In this document: positions 55,637 through 64,000 of the stretch, piece after piece
How positions within the stretch are numbered: position 1 is the first letter of the stretch
Layout of the letters: every line of letters starts with the position of its first letter
Assembly: GCA_934754495.1 (NCBI GenBank)
Contig: CAKVHW010000002.1
Span: forward strand, 146,463-210,462
Direction of reading: 5' to 3'
Source: an uncultured Clostridia bacterium
GTDB lineage: Bacteria; Bacillota; Clostridia; Christensenellales; UBA1242
Length of the DNA stretch: 64,000 nucleotides
The notes under the pieces: model-generated
Told to the model about the DNA's origin: nothing
Seen by the model: the letters and a program-made list of their open reading frames with translations, nothing else
Databases searched by the model: none
Made by a program: the position numbers and the translations under genes

Positions 55637-56908
55637 TTACAATTTTGCTTCAATTTTTACATTAAGGTTTACTTGTAAGTTTTCTAAAAAACAATTTTCA
55701 TCTTCATATTCCGAAACATATTTTTTGTAGTCACTTGTTTTAAATTTATACAGCCTATCACAAGCCGAAAACATATCAACTTGGTTTTCTTTTGCCTTAG
55801 AATAAGCACTGCTTAAATCTGTTTGCATCTTTTTAATTATGGCATTTTTTACTTCATCACTAATATGTGTTCTTGTTGCATCTATGCTTTTTAATGTTGT
55901 GTTACTGGTTTCCAACTCCAAAAGTTTTACATATAGTTTGCTTATAATATTAACCACTGGCACACCATTTTCAAATTTATATTTTGCATCGGTATGTTTT
56001 TTCACAATTGAAATTCCCAAGTTTTTTGTGTTTTTGTCATCAACTTTTTCTTCAATTGTGATGTGTCCTTTTTGCGTGTAAGGGTTTAGAATGTTCAAAA
56101 CATTTGCTTCGTCACCTTGTAAGGTTAGTGCTTGCTTCCCCTTTTTATATAGCACAAAACTTCCGTCACACTTTATTTTTTTAGAACCTTGGCTTTGTTC
56201 ACTTCCGCCACTTTCTCCACCTCCACCCTGTTCACTAGAGCCACTTCCATTGCTCCCGCCTTGGCTACTTCCACCTTGACTACCACTGCTACTTTCATCA
56301 CTGCCTTCTTCTAATCCGACAATAGTCACCCATGCCATTTTGCTTTTAGAAAAATATCGTGAATAAAACTCTTCAATATTCATTTCAACCACAGCAAGTG
56401 ATTCACTACCGGTGCTTACAAGCTTTGCGAAAGTAATTCCATTTTCGTCACTATTCTCAGTGTTTACTTGTAATAATTCTTTTGCTGTGCCAGGAGTTGC
56501 TATAAGGTTGGTATTTTTAATTAAATTGTTTGACCTTATAAAATAGTCTAGCACTTCAATTATATTTTCATCTTTTAGCCCTTCACCCACAACAACTGAG
56601 TCACAATGAGCAAGTCCAATTTCTTTGCCAAGTGATAACGAAAGTTTGTACACTGCTTCAGCAATATTTACTCCGGTACTCGACACAAGTTTTACATTAC
56701 TTGAAATTTTCATTGGGTTTTCTTCAACAACCATAAGCCCACTAAACTCATATGCGTCGCCTGTTTTGTCTATGCCAATTGATGTAAGAATTGCACGTTT
56801 TTCAAATTCCGCTTTTTGATAAATTGCGGTTGGAAATGCAATTGCAAAGAAAATTAAAAAAATTGCAAGTGTCTTGTTTTTAAGCACTTTCTTTAACAAT
56901 TCTTTCAT
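55637..56908 (-). CDS. gerKC: Spore germination protein, GerC family (no lipobox)
   Basis: The 423-residue protein follows GerC: KRAILTSIGIDKTGD near residue 35, GLMVVEENP, GLAHCDSVVVGEG, and the C-terminal domain with NLQVNLNVKIEAKL. GerC is normally a lipoprotein of the germinant receptor. Here the N-terminus is a membrane span (TLAIFLIFFAIAFPTAIY) with no cysteine, so it should be held by that span. Residues about 199-239 are a Gly/Ser-rich insert. The frame opens earlier, but AAAAGGAG fits the ATG at 56908. It overlaps gerB by 29 bases. The letter K is chosen by family resemblance only; gerA- or gerB-type naming is equally possible. Confidence 0.87.
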   Translation of the reverse strand: MKELLKKVLKNKTLAIFLIFFAIAFPTAIYQKAEFEKRAILTSIGIDKTGDAYEFSGLMVVEENPMKISSNVKLVSSTGVNIAEAVYKLSLSLGKEIGLAHCDSVVVGEGLKDENIIEVLDYFIRSNNLIKNTNLIATPGTAKELLQVNTENSDENGITFAKLVSTGSESLAVVEMNIEEFYSRYFSKSKMAWVTIVGLEEGSDESSSGSQGGSSQGGSNGSGSSEQGGGGESGGSEQSQGSKKIKCDGSFVLYKKGKQALTLQGDEANVLNILNPYTQKGHITIEEKVDDKNTKNLGISIVKKHTDAKYKFENGVPVVNIISKLYVKLLELETSNTTLKSIDATRTHISDEVKNAIIKKMQTDLSSAYSKAKENQVDMFSACDRLYKFKTSDYKKYVSEYEDENCFLENLQVNLNVKIEAKL

Positions 56909-57983
56909 AGTTTCTCCTTTTACTTGCAACAAGTAACATTACAATAATTACAATCTGCAATGCCAAAACCACACTTGCAAATGGTACACTTACAACAATT
57001 TTTATTGCCAATGCAAAATTTAAATAGAACACTAAAAGTATTATAAAATCAATAGCCGAAACAATAAAAGCCACAACAATGTTGTTTTTAATGTTGGTCA
57101 CATAACCCACACAAACACTTGCACATTTTAGCATTAGTCCTGTTTGCATAATAAGTACAATTGTCCAAATTATTATGCTAAGCCATTCAAGTCTGCCATT
57201 GTTGTATGCCATATTGGAATACAGCGGAATATCACTAATTGCAAGCCCCTGATTAACAACTGTATTACCAAAAAATGCAACAAAAACTACAAAGAATGCA
57301 ATTAAAAACAAATCAGTAAAAAGTGTGAATTTTAGTATTGTTTTTGGTGTTTTTTCGTTGTATTTAAAATTACCCATACATATTAGCAAAACCAAAAAAT
57401 CTGCGTATTGAAATGCAGTTAAAAACGAGCCTTTTAGTATTGGCGATAATCCATCTGGTAAAAACGGAAGCAAATTGTATGACCTTATTTCTTTAATTGG
57501 TAAAATAATTGAAAGCAGTGCACCCACAACAATTACATAGTAAAAAAATTCAACCGACCTACCAAAAGTACGAAGACTTTTGCTCATGATGTAAATTAAA
57601 AGAGCAAGTAGCGGTATTACAAATAAAAACCAATCAATATCTTCAAATAATAGTTGAACAAAATAGTTTTGAAGTTCCTTAATAGCCATAACAGATTTTA
57701 AAAGAAAAAATAATCCTAGCATTACACCTGTAATTTTTGCAACAACTACCCCAAACTTATTTTCTAATATCTTAAAAAAAGTAAGGTTGGGATTTTTTTT
57801 CATAACATACAACAAAAGCAGTACAAACAAAAAATCTACAAGCAGTGAAATAGCAACACTTATATAACAATTATTAAGCGAATACCTACCAATAACCGCA
57901 GGGAAAATAAGGATTTTTAGTGATATTATAGAAAGGCTTAAAATAACTCCAACTTGGTGATTACTTAGTTGTTTTGTTTCCAT
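56880..57983 (-). CDS. gerKB: Spore germination permease, GerB family
   Basis: The 367-residue protein has about ten membrane spans and the GerB (amino-acid-permease-like) pattern: the N-terminal METKQLSNHQVGVILSLS, PLKE-like LPIKEIRSYNLLPFLPDG near residue 165, and FGNTVVNQGLAISDIPLY. It probably binds the germinant in the spore inner membrane together with the A and C subunits. It overlaps both neighbours (23 bases with gerA, 29 with gerC), so the three are translated together. Confidence 0.93.
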   Translation of the reverse strand: METKQLSNHQVGVILSLSIISLKILIFPAVIGRYSLNNCYISVAISLLVDFLFVLLLLYVMKKNPNLTFFKILENKFGVVVAKITGVMLGLFFLLKSVMAIKELQNYFVQLLFEDIDWFLFVIPLLALLIYIMSKSLRTFGRSVEFFYYVIVVGALLSIILPIKEIRSYNLLPFLPDGLSPILKGSFLTAFQYADFLVLLICMGNFKYNEKTPKTILKFTLFTDLFLIAFFVVFVAFFGNTVVNQGLAISDIPLYSNMAYNNGRLEWLSIIIWTIVLIMQTGLMLKCASVCVGYVTNIKNNIVVAFIVSAIDFIILLVFYLNFALAIKIVVSVPFASVVLALQIVIIVMLLVASKRRNYERIVKESA

Positions 57984-59427
57984 GAGTCATTCTCCTTTTG
58001 TTGATGTTTTTAATACTTTTAGGTCTGTTTTTTAAGTCAACAATATCAAGTTTTATTGTTGCATCTTGAAAGTCTTGTTTTATAAGTGGCGAAAATGGTG
58101 CAAGGTATGGACTTCCAAAACTATCCATATCATTAAGATAAAATACAAGGTACACCATCAGCCCAATTATTCCGTAAAATCCTAATAGCCCACCCATAAT
58201 TGTAAATAACAACCTTAACACAATAAATTGCGGTGCTTGGTCTGGAATTGTGTATAAAGTAATTCCGCTAAGTGCCACAATCATAACCGCAGGTGGCGAT
58301 ATTACCCCTGCCGAAACAGCCGTATCGCCAAGAATTAATGCCCCAACAATAGATAATGCAATGCCCAAATATTTAGGCATTCTAATACTGGCTTCATAGA
58401 GTATTTCAAAAAGTATCAGCACAAATAGTGTTTCCGCAAAGGGCGATAGCGGTAACCCAAGAGTTGTGTTTACAATTGTGATAATAAATGTGAGCGGAAT
58501 AATTTTATAATGATAAAGTTGAACTGCAATGTACATTCCTGGAAGCATAAGAGTAATAAAGATGCTGACTATTCTTATTAGCCTTACAATTGTAGCCCTT
58601 TTGCTATTACTGTAATAATCGTCTGGACTTTGAATATCTTCTAGCAAAATAAAAGGAAGCGTAAGCACAATTGGCGAACCATTTACAAGTATAGCCACCC
58701 TACCTTCAAGAAGTTTTGCACACACAACATCTGGCTTTTCAGAATTGCCGATTTGTTTAAAGATACTATAAGGCTTTTCTTCTAAAAACTGTCCTATATA
58801 ATATGAGTCAATTATGCCATCAATTTTAATTTCACGAATTTTCTTTTCTATTTCAAGTGGTAGTTTTTTGTCACAAACATTATCCAGATAGACAATAACA
58901 ACATCTGTATTGGAAATTTCTCCAACTTTTATGTTTATGGTTTTTAAGTGCTCGGTCGCCAAAATTTGTTTTAATAGCGACAAGTTGGTCTTATAACTTT
59001 CTACAAATCCACGTCTTGGACCTTTTAGTACAGCACTAGTTGGTGGTTCTATAATACTTCGTTCTTCATAAGAATCAACACCTAGCAGAAGTGCATCTTT
59101 CTGTCCTTCAAGCATAACAACCGCCTTGCCTTTCGTAAGCCCTTCAATAAGCATGTCCGCTTCACTTAAAATTTGACTATCAGGAAAAAACAAAACGTTT
59201 TGGTCGATATAACTTATTACTTTTGACTTTGGTAGGTTTTTAGCACCAATAAGTGGCTCCAGCACTGATTTCCCAATAAGTTCTAAATCAACAATTCCAT
59301 TAGAAAACATACAGCATGCCTGTGTATCGTCTACTTTAAATTCACGTACTAAAAAATCACTATTTTCATTAAATTGTTGTTTAAAATATTCTATTTGTTT
59401 TTGTAAGTTTCCATTAAGTTTTTTCAT
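57961..59427 (-). CDS. gerKA: Spore germination protein, GerA family
   Basis: The 488-residue protein has the soluble N-terminal GerA domain (LVREFKVDDTQACCMF, ending ESYKTNLSLLKQIL), followed by GRVAILVNGSPIVLTLPFI and about five membrane spans, with the conserved PLSPFAETLFVLILFE and a basic tail. GerA subunits form the core ring of the germinant receptor in the spore inner membrane. Length is normal (about 480-500). It heads the operon, with a forespore-type promoter candidate upstream and no strong ribosome site. Confidence 0.95.
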   Translation of the reverse strand: MKKLNGNLQKQIEYFKQQFNENSDFLVREFKVDDTQACCMFSNGIVDLELIGKSVLEPLIGAKNLPKSKVISYIDQNVLFFPDSQILSEADMLIEGLTKGKAVVMLEGQKDALLLGVDSYEERSIIEPPTSAVLKGPRRGFVESYKTNLSLLKQILATEHLKTINIKVGEISNTDVVIVYLDNVCDKKLPLEIEKKIREIKIDGIIDSYYIGQFLEEKPYSIFKQIGNSEKPDVVCAKLLEGRVAILVNGSPIVLTLPFILLEDIQSPDDYYSNSKRATIVRLIRIVSIFITLMLPGMYIAVQLYHYKIIPLTFIITIVNTTLGLPLSPFAETLFVLILFEILYEASIRMPKYLGIALSIVGALILGDTAVSAGVISPPAVMIVALSGITLYTIPDQAPQFIVLRLLFTIMGGLLGFYGIIGLMVYLVFYLNDMDSFGSPYLAPFSPLIKQDFQDATIKLDIVDLKNRPKSIKNINKRRMTHGNKTTK

Positions 59428-59444
59428 ACACTATACCTTTAAAA

Positions 59445-59473
59445 TATTTTGCGTGAAAAGTACTTTATTATGC
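59445..59473 (-). promoter_or_regulatory. Candidate forespore (sigma-F/sigma-G-type) promoter of the ger operon
   Basis: GCATA (59473-59469), 15 bases, CGCAAAATA (59453-59445), 18 bases before the gerA start. The -35 fits both sigma-F and sigma-G; the -10 is closer to sigma-F. ger operons are known sigma-G targets. Confidence 0.35.
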
Positions 59474-59554
59474 AAAACAAACGTAATAATGTGTTTATTT
59501 AGTTTTTATATTTTATAGTAACTATAAATAAGTATATTTTTATTTAGTTTACCT

Positions 59555-59583
59555 GTTTACTTTTTTTAAATTTGTGATACAAT
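59555..59583 (+). promoter_or_regulatory. Candidate promoter of the 59622-60326 gene
   Basis: GTTTAC (59555-59560), 17-base spacer, TACAAT (59578-59583), 38 bases before the ATG. The -35 is imperfect. Confidence 0.4.
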
Positions 59584-59621
59584 ATATATATTATTAAAAC
59601 ACGAAAAGGAAAAAATTATTT

Positions 59622-60326
59622 ATGGTACATATTAAATCATGGTCAGGAAAATCTAGTAGTCATAGAGATTTCGTCAACAATGATAAAGAAGCACAAGGAA
59701 TACATGTTCAATGCTATGGCTCATCTTGGGGATTGGGCAAATATGCTATTGCTCCTGCACCATACGGAACAAGCATGGAAGAAAAACAAAACTATTACAT
59801 TAAGTGTGTGGAACTTCTTCCAGAACTTCAAAAGGACTTCAACAAAAAAACAAAGTCTTTCCCTGAAGACTATGTTGAAAAGTTTGTAAACTACTTTGAC
59901 CTAGGCAGACTTAACAAAAAAGACTTAAGCATATTCAAAAAATCAGTAAAAGTTTTCTTAGATGATTATACAGAAAAACAAATTGAAGAGATTACATACA
60001 ACGAATTTATGAAGAAAGTAAAGAAGAACGAATATGTAAAAAACCGCAACAAACAAATTAAAGAAGGTACAGTTAAGGTTGGCGAACCAAAACCAGTTAA
60101 AGAAAAACCTATAACAAAAAAGGCCAACGAACCTGTAAAAGGCTATAATGTAGTTAGTTCTTCAGAAGAACTTATGCATTTACTTGAAAAAAAACGTGAA
60201 GAAATTCGCCGTGAAAAAGCAAGAGTTGCAAGACGTGATGCTGGAATAAATGCACACTTTGAAGCATTGGCTAGAAAAGAACAAGAAGAAGCCCAAAAAG
60301 CAAATGAAGATGTAAGAACAAGATAA
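59622..60326 (+). CDS. Unrecognised basic protein with a charged C-terminal coiled coil
   Basis: A 234-residue soluble protein. The N-terminus (HIKSWSGKSSSHRDF) and a segment rich in aromatic and Gly residues (QCYGSSWGLGKYAIAPAP) are followed by a helical central part, a Lys/Pro linker (KVGEPKPVKEKPITKK) and a helix rich in Glu, Arg, Ala (KKREEIRREKARVARRD). No family is recognised. AAAAGGA precedes the ATG at a rather long distance. It is divergent from the ger operon and is a single-gene unit; a nucleic-acid-binding role is only suggested by the charge. Confidence 0.75.
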   Translation: MVHIKSWSGKSSSHRDFVNNDKEAQGIHVQCYGSSWGLGKYAIAPAPYGTSMEEKQNYYIKCVELLPELQKDFNKKTKSFPEDYVEKFVNYFDLGRLNKKDLSIFKKSVKVFLDDYTEKQIEEITYNEFMKKVKKNEYVKNRNKQIKEGTVKVGEPKPVKEKPITKKANEPVKGYNVVSSSEELMHLLEKKREEIRREKARVARRDAGINAHFEALARKEQEEAQKANEDVRTR

Positions 60327-60388
60327 CAAATATATAAGTTGTTATAAAATATCAATTAACCAATTAAAACATTTAATTAACAAAAACA

Positions 60389-60417
60389 AAAAAGGCACTA
60401 CATTGTAGTGTCTTTTT
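60389..60417. terminator. Bidirectional terminator
   Basis: 13-bp stem (one G-U pair) AAAAAGGCACTAC/GTAGTGTCTTTTT with a 3-base loop, between the convergent 59622 gene and the transglutaminase gene. Confidence 0.85.
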
Positions 60418-60444
60418 TTATTGTTTCATTCAGTGTTTCAATTT

Positions 60445-63132
60445 TTATGCAACATTAGAAAACTCTAATTTATAACAGCCATCGTGATATGTTTTGGTTT
60501 CATACACCAAAGTTGTATCATTTTGAACCAACCCTGTTTGTTCTACATCTTCCATGGTTGTTACATACGATTGAGTTGTGCTATTCCATACTCTTTGTGC
60601 TGTACGAGTAATAGTCACACTAAGATTATTTGAAGCAATCATAGAGTTTACTATGTTTTGGAATTTTGCAATTCTTTGAACATCGGTATAACTATTGTAC
60701 TCCGATTCACTAATTCCACTTCCAACAATAACTTCTTTTATAAACTCTTGTGTAATGCTTACATTTGTTGCGGTTTTTACATTATTAGTTGCCACAAAAC
60801 TTAAATATTGGCTTAATCTTTTACTAGATGTAAGGCTTGCATTCACTTTAAGCATAACAATAACCCCTACTTTATCAGTAGCATATTCAAAGCCGGCAAG
60901 TTGTTCTGGAAGATAATAGTTAACTGTTTTTTCACCATCTCCTGTAAATGTAATACCGTCTTTAACATATTCAAGGTTTTTACTTGTTGCTAGGCGGTCG
61001 TCAGTTGTTGTTTGATTTACAAATTCTAGTTTTACACCACTATACAACAATTTGTTATCTTTAAGTGCATTCATAATATCCGCTGCAGTATAAATACTTT
61101 TGCCATCTGTTTTGCACTCTTGAATATAACTTTGCGAGAAAATAAATTCCGAATAGTTTACGTTGTTTTTAAGCATATAATTAAGTGCAAGTTTTACATC
61201 GCTATCGCTATTAATTACACGTGTAAGTTTTTTTGTAATTAAGCCAGTTTTTTCAGTGTAAATTGTTTGTTCGTAATAATTAAATCTTTCAGCCGAATTC
61301 ATCATTTTAAACAATGGTTCCTCAGCAAAAGGTGTATGAGTTGAAGTAAAGCCATCATCAACCATAAAGTATGTATGAACACCAATCTCGCTTAGCATAG
61401 AGTTATCTTTGCCATAGTTGTAGCCAGATTGATGATATTGTTTTGCATATGTTGAATTAAATCCTGTAAGAACAAAGTAGGAATCACTTGCTAAAATTTC
61501 TGTCCATGTGATATCAACAACATACCACTTACCATTAATATAAATCTTGTTCCAAGCATGGCCACCGCCATTTGCTTCGCCAATAATTCTTGTAGTAGTA
61601 ATATCTTCCATATTGCAAAGCAATGCAAACGACTTACTCATTGCATCACAAACAACAAGTTTTGTGTCGCTTAAAAACATGCCTTCTAGGTAATAACAAG
61701 CACGTGTCATTGGATTAAGATTAGAATTTACTTCACCCAAATACAAGGAATAATAGTCGTAGGTGCTGTTGTTCATAATGTAATCAAAAATACTAAGTGC
61801 TTTTTCATAATCGGTCATTTCGTCCGATATAATTTCGTTTAAAATTTCTTTTGCTTTATTATAAATAAGCTCTGCTCTACTACCTGCCACTGGAAGCGGT
61901 GTAACATTGTTAGTAACCGCCCAAAGTAGTTCTTCACTAGTAGCAACTTTTGTGGCTAATAGCCTTGTATCTGATGCAAACACATGTGTACTTACATCAC
62001 GTTTTGAATAATTTACTGTTTCGTAATATGGTGTACCTTTAATTCCTTCATTTAGTTGAACTATGCTTGCACCACTACCTGTATAATCACATTCTTTTGT
62101 TTCAAATCCACAAGTTAGTCTAAACACTTTATCGTCTGTTTTGCTTGCCATTTTAGAAAGGGTAGGAATTGAAGAAAAACCGTATGTTTCATAATATGCA
62201 AAACCTAAAATATAGTTATCAGCCTTATTAGAAATGGTTTCGAAGTATGTACCAGAATAGTTGTTATAAAAACTTTGCAAAACCATAAATTTAAGGTCGG
62301 TTATTCTTGAAATAAAAGCATAATAATATATGTTTTTTAGTTCGTCAAGGTCTTCAATAAAGTAATCATAAACACCGCCTTTAAAGGTGTAAATTGTGTC
62401 AGTATAAACCCCACGAGCATCGGTGTCCATAGGATTGTAGTATTTAATATCGCTTGCATAATATGTGTCATTGTACACGGCACTTACTCTAATAGCAACT
62501 ACATCGTGCGAAACTATGTAAGTATCTGTCAAAGTAAATTCGGTAGGCAATTCAGTTTCGCCTACGTTTGCCCCAACAATCACATTTCTTACCCCTAGTG
62601 CATTAGAGTAAATCGAAACCACATATGAGTCAATGGTTGAGATTGGGTTTGTTGGTTGTTCCCATGCTATTTTAACATCGGTAGTTTTTGTAATAGTTAC
62701 GTTTTTAGGGCTAGCATTTTGGTTTGTAAGGTTATAATCAATTGCACTTACATTATTGGTTAACACGTCAATTGCATTGCCAACTATAACACTTTTAATT
62801 TTAGATAATCCGCTATCTTTATACTCGCCACTCCCCTTTGCCTTAACCTGTAATCTATACTCACCTGCCTTAGTAAGAAAACTACCATAGTTAAACGAGT
62901 GTTGGGTTGATTTAGCATCTTCTTCAATTGTTGCCACAAGTTTTTCATTCACATACACTTCATACCTGCTAGCATTTGTATCGGCATCAAAATACAACGT
63001 ATTGGTGTTTTTATTAACAGTAATGCTTGGTGTGGTTATTTGCGAGCTACTAAAGAAATTGCAACCGCTAAGAATCCCTACACATATGGCTATTAATATT
63101 AAACTGCAGACAACTTTTTTAAACTTTTTCAT
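60445..63132 (-). CDS. Lipoprotein with fibronectin-like N-terminus and transglutaminase-like domain
   Basis: The 895-residue protein has a lipoprotein signal ending ILSGC (Cys about 24). Residues about 30-230 contain two fibronectin-III-like beta domains (ASRYEVYVNEK and the IDSYVVSIYS region). A transglutaminase-like domain follows at about 430-560: LVVCDAMSKSF with the catalytic Cys near 495, GGHAWNKIYINGKWYVVDITW with His near 525 and Asp near 540. Such domains act as peptidases or crosslinkers outside the cell; which is not clear here. The C-terminal 300 residues are not recognised. AGGAAG precedes the ATG. It lies 23 bases after the TasA-like gene, so both are probably one operon. Confidence 0.85.
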   Translation of the reverse strand: MKKFKKVVCSLILIAICVGILSGCNFFSSSQITTPSITVNKNTNTLYFDADTNASRYEVYVNEKLVATIEEDAKSTQHSFNYGSFLTKAGEYRLQVKAKGSGEYKDSGLSKIKSVIVGNAIDVLTNNVSAIDYNLTNQNASPKNVTITKTTDVKIAWEQPTNPISTIDSYVVSIYSNALGVRNVIVGANVGETELPTEFTLTDTYIVSHDVVAIRVSAVYNDTYYASDIKYYNPMDTDARGVYTDTIYTFKGGVYDYFIEDLDELKNIYYYAFISRITDLKFMVLQSFYNNYSGTYFETISNKADNYILGFAYYETYGFSSIPTLSKMASKTDDKVFRLTCGFETKECDYTGSGASIVQLNEGIKGTPYYETVNYSKRDVSTHVFASDTRLLATKVATSEELLWAVTNNVTPLPVAGSRAELIYNKAKEILNEIISDEMTDYEKALSIFDYIMNNSTYDYYSLYLGEVNSNLNPMTRACYYLEGMFLSDTKLVVCDAMSKSFALLCNMEDITTTRIIGEANGGGHAWNKIYINGKWYVVDITWTEILASDSYFVLTGFNSTYAKQYHQSGYNYGKDNSMLSEIGVHTYFMVDDGFTSTHTPFAEEPLFKMMNSAERFNYYEQTIYTEKTGLITKKLTRVINSDSDVKLALNYMLKNNVNYSEFIFSQSYIQECKTDGKSIYTAADIMNALKDNKLLYSGVKLEFVNQTTTDDRLATSKNLEYVKDGITFTGDGEKTVNYYLPEQLAGFEYATDKVGVIVMLKVNASLTSSKRLSQYLSFVATNNVKTATNVSITQEFIKEVIVGSGISESEYNSYTDVQRIAKFQNIVNSMIASNNLSVTITRTAQRVWNSTTQSYVTTMEDVEQTGLVQNDTTLVYETKTYHDGCYKLEFSNVA

Positions 63133-63155
63133 TATTTTATACTTCCTAAAACAAA

Positions 63156-64000
63156 CTAGTTGGTAATTCTATTTCCTTGGTTGTTAACACCTTTTTTCAT
63201 ATTGTCAATCCATTTACGTGGTGCTGTGTTCCACGCATTATTTTCTTCTTCACCAATATTATTTATGTTGGCTTCAACCGCCTCAACACTCACTACAATT
63301 TGAGCCTTTTTGCCTCCAAAAATATTTGTTGTGTTTTCATAACTAAATTGAATTTCGTTGAAAAGAGTAAGGCTCTGTTGTGGTTTTAGGCTACCATAGT
63401 AGTAATAATAGCCATCCCAAACATAACTTTCTTTTTCTTCTTCAGGATTATACGCATGCCAGTTTTCAGCAGCAAGTTCTGAAATTACAGGCAAAATAAC
63501 TTTTGCATATTCTTGGTCACCCACAACAACTGAAATCTTGTACCTTATATATATATTCGTTCCGTCAGTGGATTCGTCACCAGAAAATTTGTCGGCATTT
63601 CTAACCGCAACAACTACCGGGAATTTGTCGCCAGGATAAACTTCCTTAACTGTGATACTTTGGTCTCCACTACCTGTTTCGGGGTCTATATTTTCCGAAA
63701 GTTGGGTACTAAGTTTAATTTGAGCACCACCAGTAATGTCGTTTTTGTTTTTACTTAAAAAGTAAATTGCAATACCAATACCTGCTAGCAAAATTAGTAC
63801 TAGCACAATTATCAAAATACGTTTAAACCATATCCAAAACGCACCTTTACGATCGTCATCGTCATTGTCATCGTCATGATTTAGTTGCTCCGATAATTTC
63901 TTAATACTTTTGTCTTGATTTTCTTTATTAGCATCTTGAGAAGAATAACCAGAACCATTTTGTTGGTTTCGGGCATTTAATTTATCATTCAAATCATTAT
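63156..64000 (-). CDS. TasA/camelysin-like membrane-anchored protein (5' end outside window)
   Basis: The frame is still open at the window edge, so the true start is unknown; a TTG at 63992 is possible but not needed. The part seen (281 codons) has a hydrophilic, acidic tail (HDDDNDDDDRKGAFW), one membrane span (RILIIVLVLILLAGIGIAIYFL) and an outer domain of about 190 residues. The outer domain resembles the camelysin/TasA group: an early KLSTQ strand, VYPGDKFPVVVAVRN, and DGYYYYYGSLKPQQSLTLF close to the end, then VSVEAVEANINNI. TasA proteins build matrix fibres; the present protein keeps an N-terminal anchor and would stay on the membrane. The assignment is from pattern memory only. Confidence 0.6.
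   Translation of the reverse strand, partial: NDLNDKLNARNQQNGSGYSSQDANKENQDKSIKKLSEQLNHDDDNDDDDRKGAFWIWFKRILIIVLVLILLAGIGIAIYFLSKNKNDITGGAQIKLSTQLSENIDPETGSGDQSITVKEVYPGDKFPVVVAVRNADKFSGDESTDGTNIYIRYKISVVVGDQEYAKVILPVISELAAENWHAYNPEEEKESYVWDGYYYYYGSLKPQQSLTLFNEIQFSYENTTNIFGGKKAQIVVSVEAVEANINNIGEEENNAWNTAPRKWIDNMKKGVNNQGNRITN

Noticed and set aside
1..64000. tRNA, rRNA, riboswitch or mobile element
   Set aside because: The intergenic gaps are short and were read for cloverleaf, T-box and riboswitch-like leaders and for transposase genes; none was supported.

Overview
The window is an AT-rich stretch of a Gram-positive, endospore-forming Firmicute, most likely an uncultured member of the Clostridia. 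The evidence is the sporulation and germination set (spoIIID, a spoIIQ-type LytM protein, sigH, cwlD and a gerA/gerB/gerC operon), the lipoprotein signal peptides, and the gene orders walJ-htrA, pth-mfd, mrnC-rlmB-sigH and dnaX-ybaB-recR. No rRNA, tRNA, CRISPR array, insertion sequence or phage gene was seen. Nearly all genes lie on the minus strand. Everything here was read by eye; no database search was possible.

Layout. 1-10782: a minus-strand reading frame of at least 3594 codons for a giant surface lipoprotein with two GLUG-type modules; its 3' end lies outside the window. 10.9-15 kb: ttcA-like tRNA thiolase (+), spoIIID, acpP and spoIIQ (-), a small unknown protein, and a polysaccharide-deacetylase homologue (+) without recognisable catalytic residues. 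15-25.6 kb: a YbhN/MprF-type membrane protein, a PrsA-like foldase lipoprotein, and the operon CPBP2-CPBP1-tadA-glmU-like-pth-mfd. 25.7-33.2 kb: an htrA gene broken by one in-frame stop, walJ, an M1 peptidase lipoprotein, and sbcD-sbcC. 33.3-36 kb: four unrecognised genes. 36-40.2 kb: one tightly packed operon mrnC-rlmB-sigH-dnaX-ybaB-recR. 40.3-43 kb: cwlD (+), small genes, greA, and a DUF378 protein. 43.1-55.6 kb: a second giant gene (4152 codons) whose product has an N-terminal membrane anchor and many InlB/Listeria-Bacteroides-type repeats. 55.6-59.4 kb: the gerA-gerB-gerC germinant-receptor operon. 59.6-64 kb: an unknown basic protein (+), a transglutaminase-domain lipoprotein, and a TasA/camelysin-like anchored protein cut by the window edge.

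How it fits together. Three themes dominate: sporulation and germination; cell-surface and exported-protein handling (PrsA, HtrA remnant, CPBP proteases, M1 peptidase, transglutaminase protein, two giant surface proteins); and housekeeping DNA, RNA and translation genes. The unusual part is the pair of very large surface proteins, together with several proteins that keep a family fold but have lost signature residues (the deacetylase, the GlmU-like protein, GerC without its lipid cysteine, SbcC without a zinc hook). Candidate sigma-F and sigma-E promoters sit before spoIIQ and spoIIID, many housekeeping genes have near-consensus sigma-A promoters, and clear hairpin terminators separate most transcription units.
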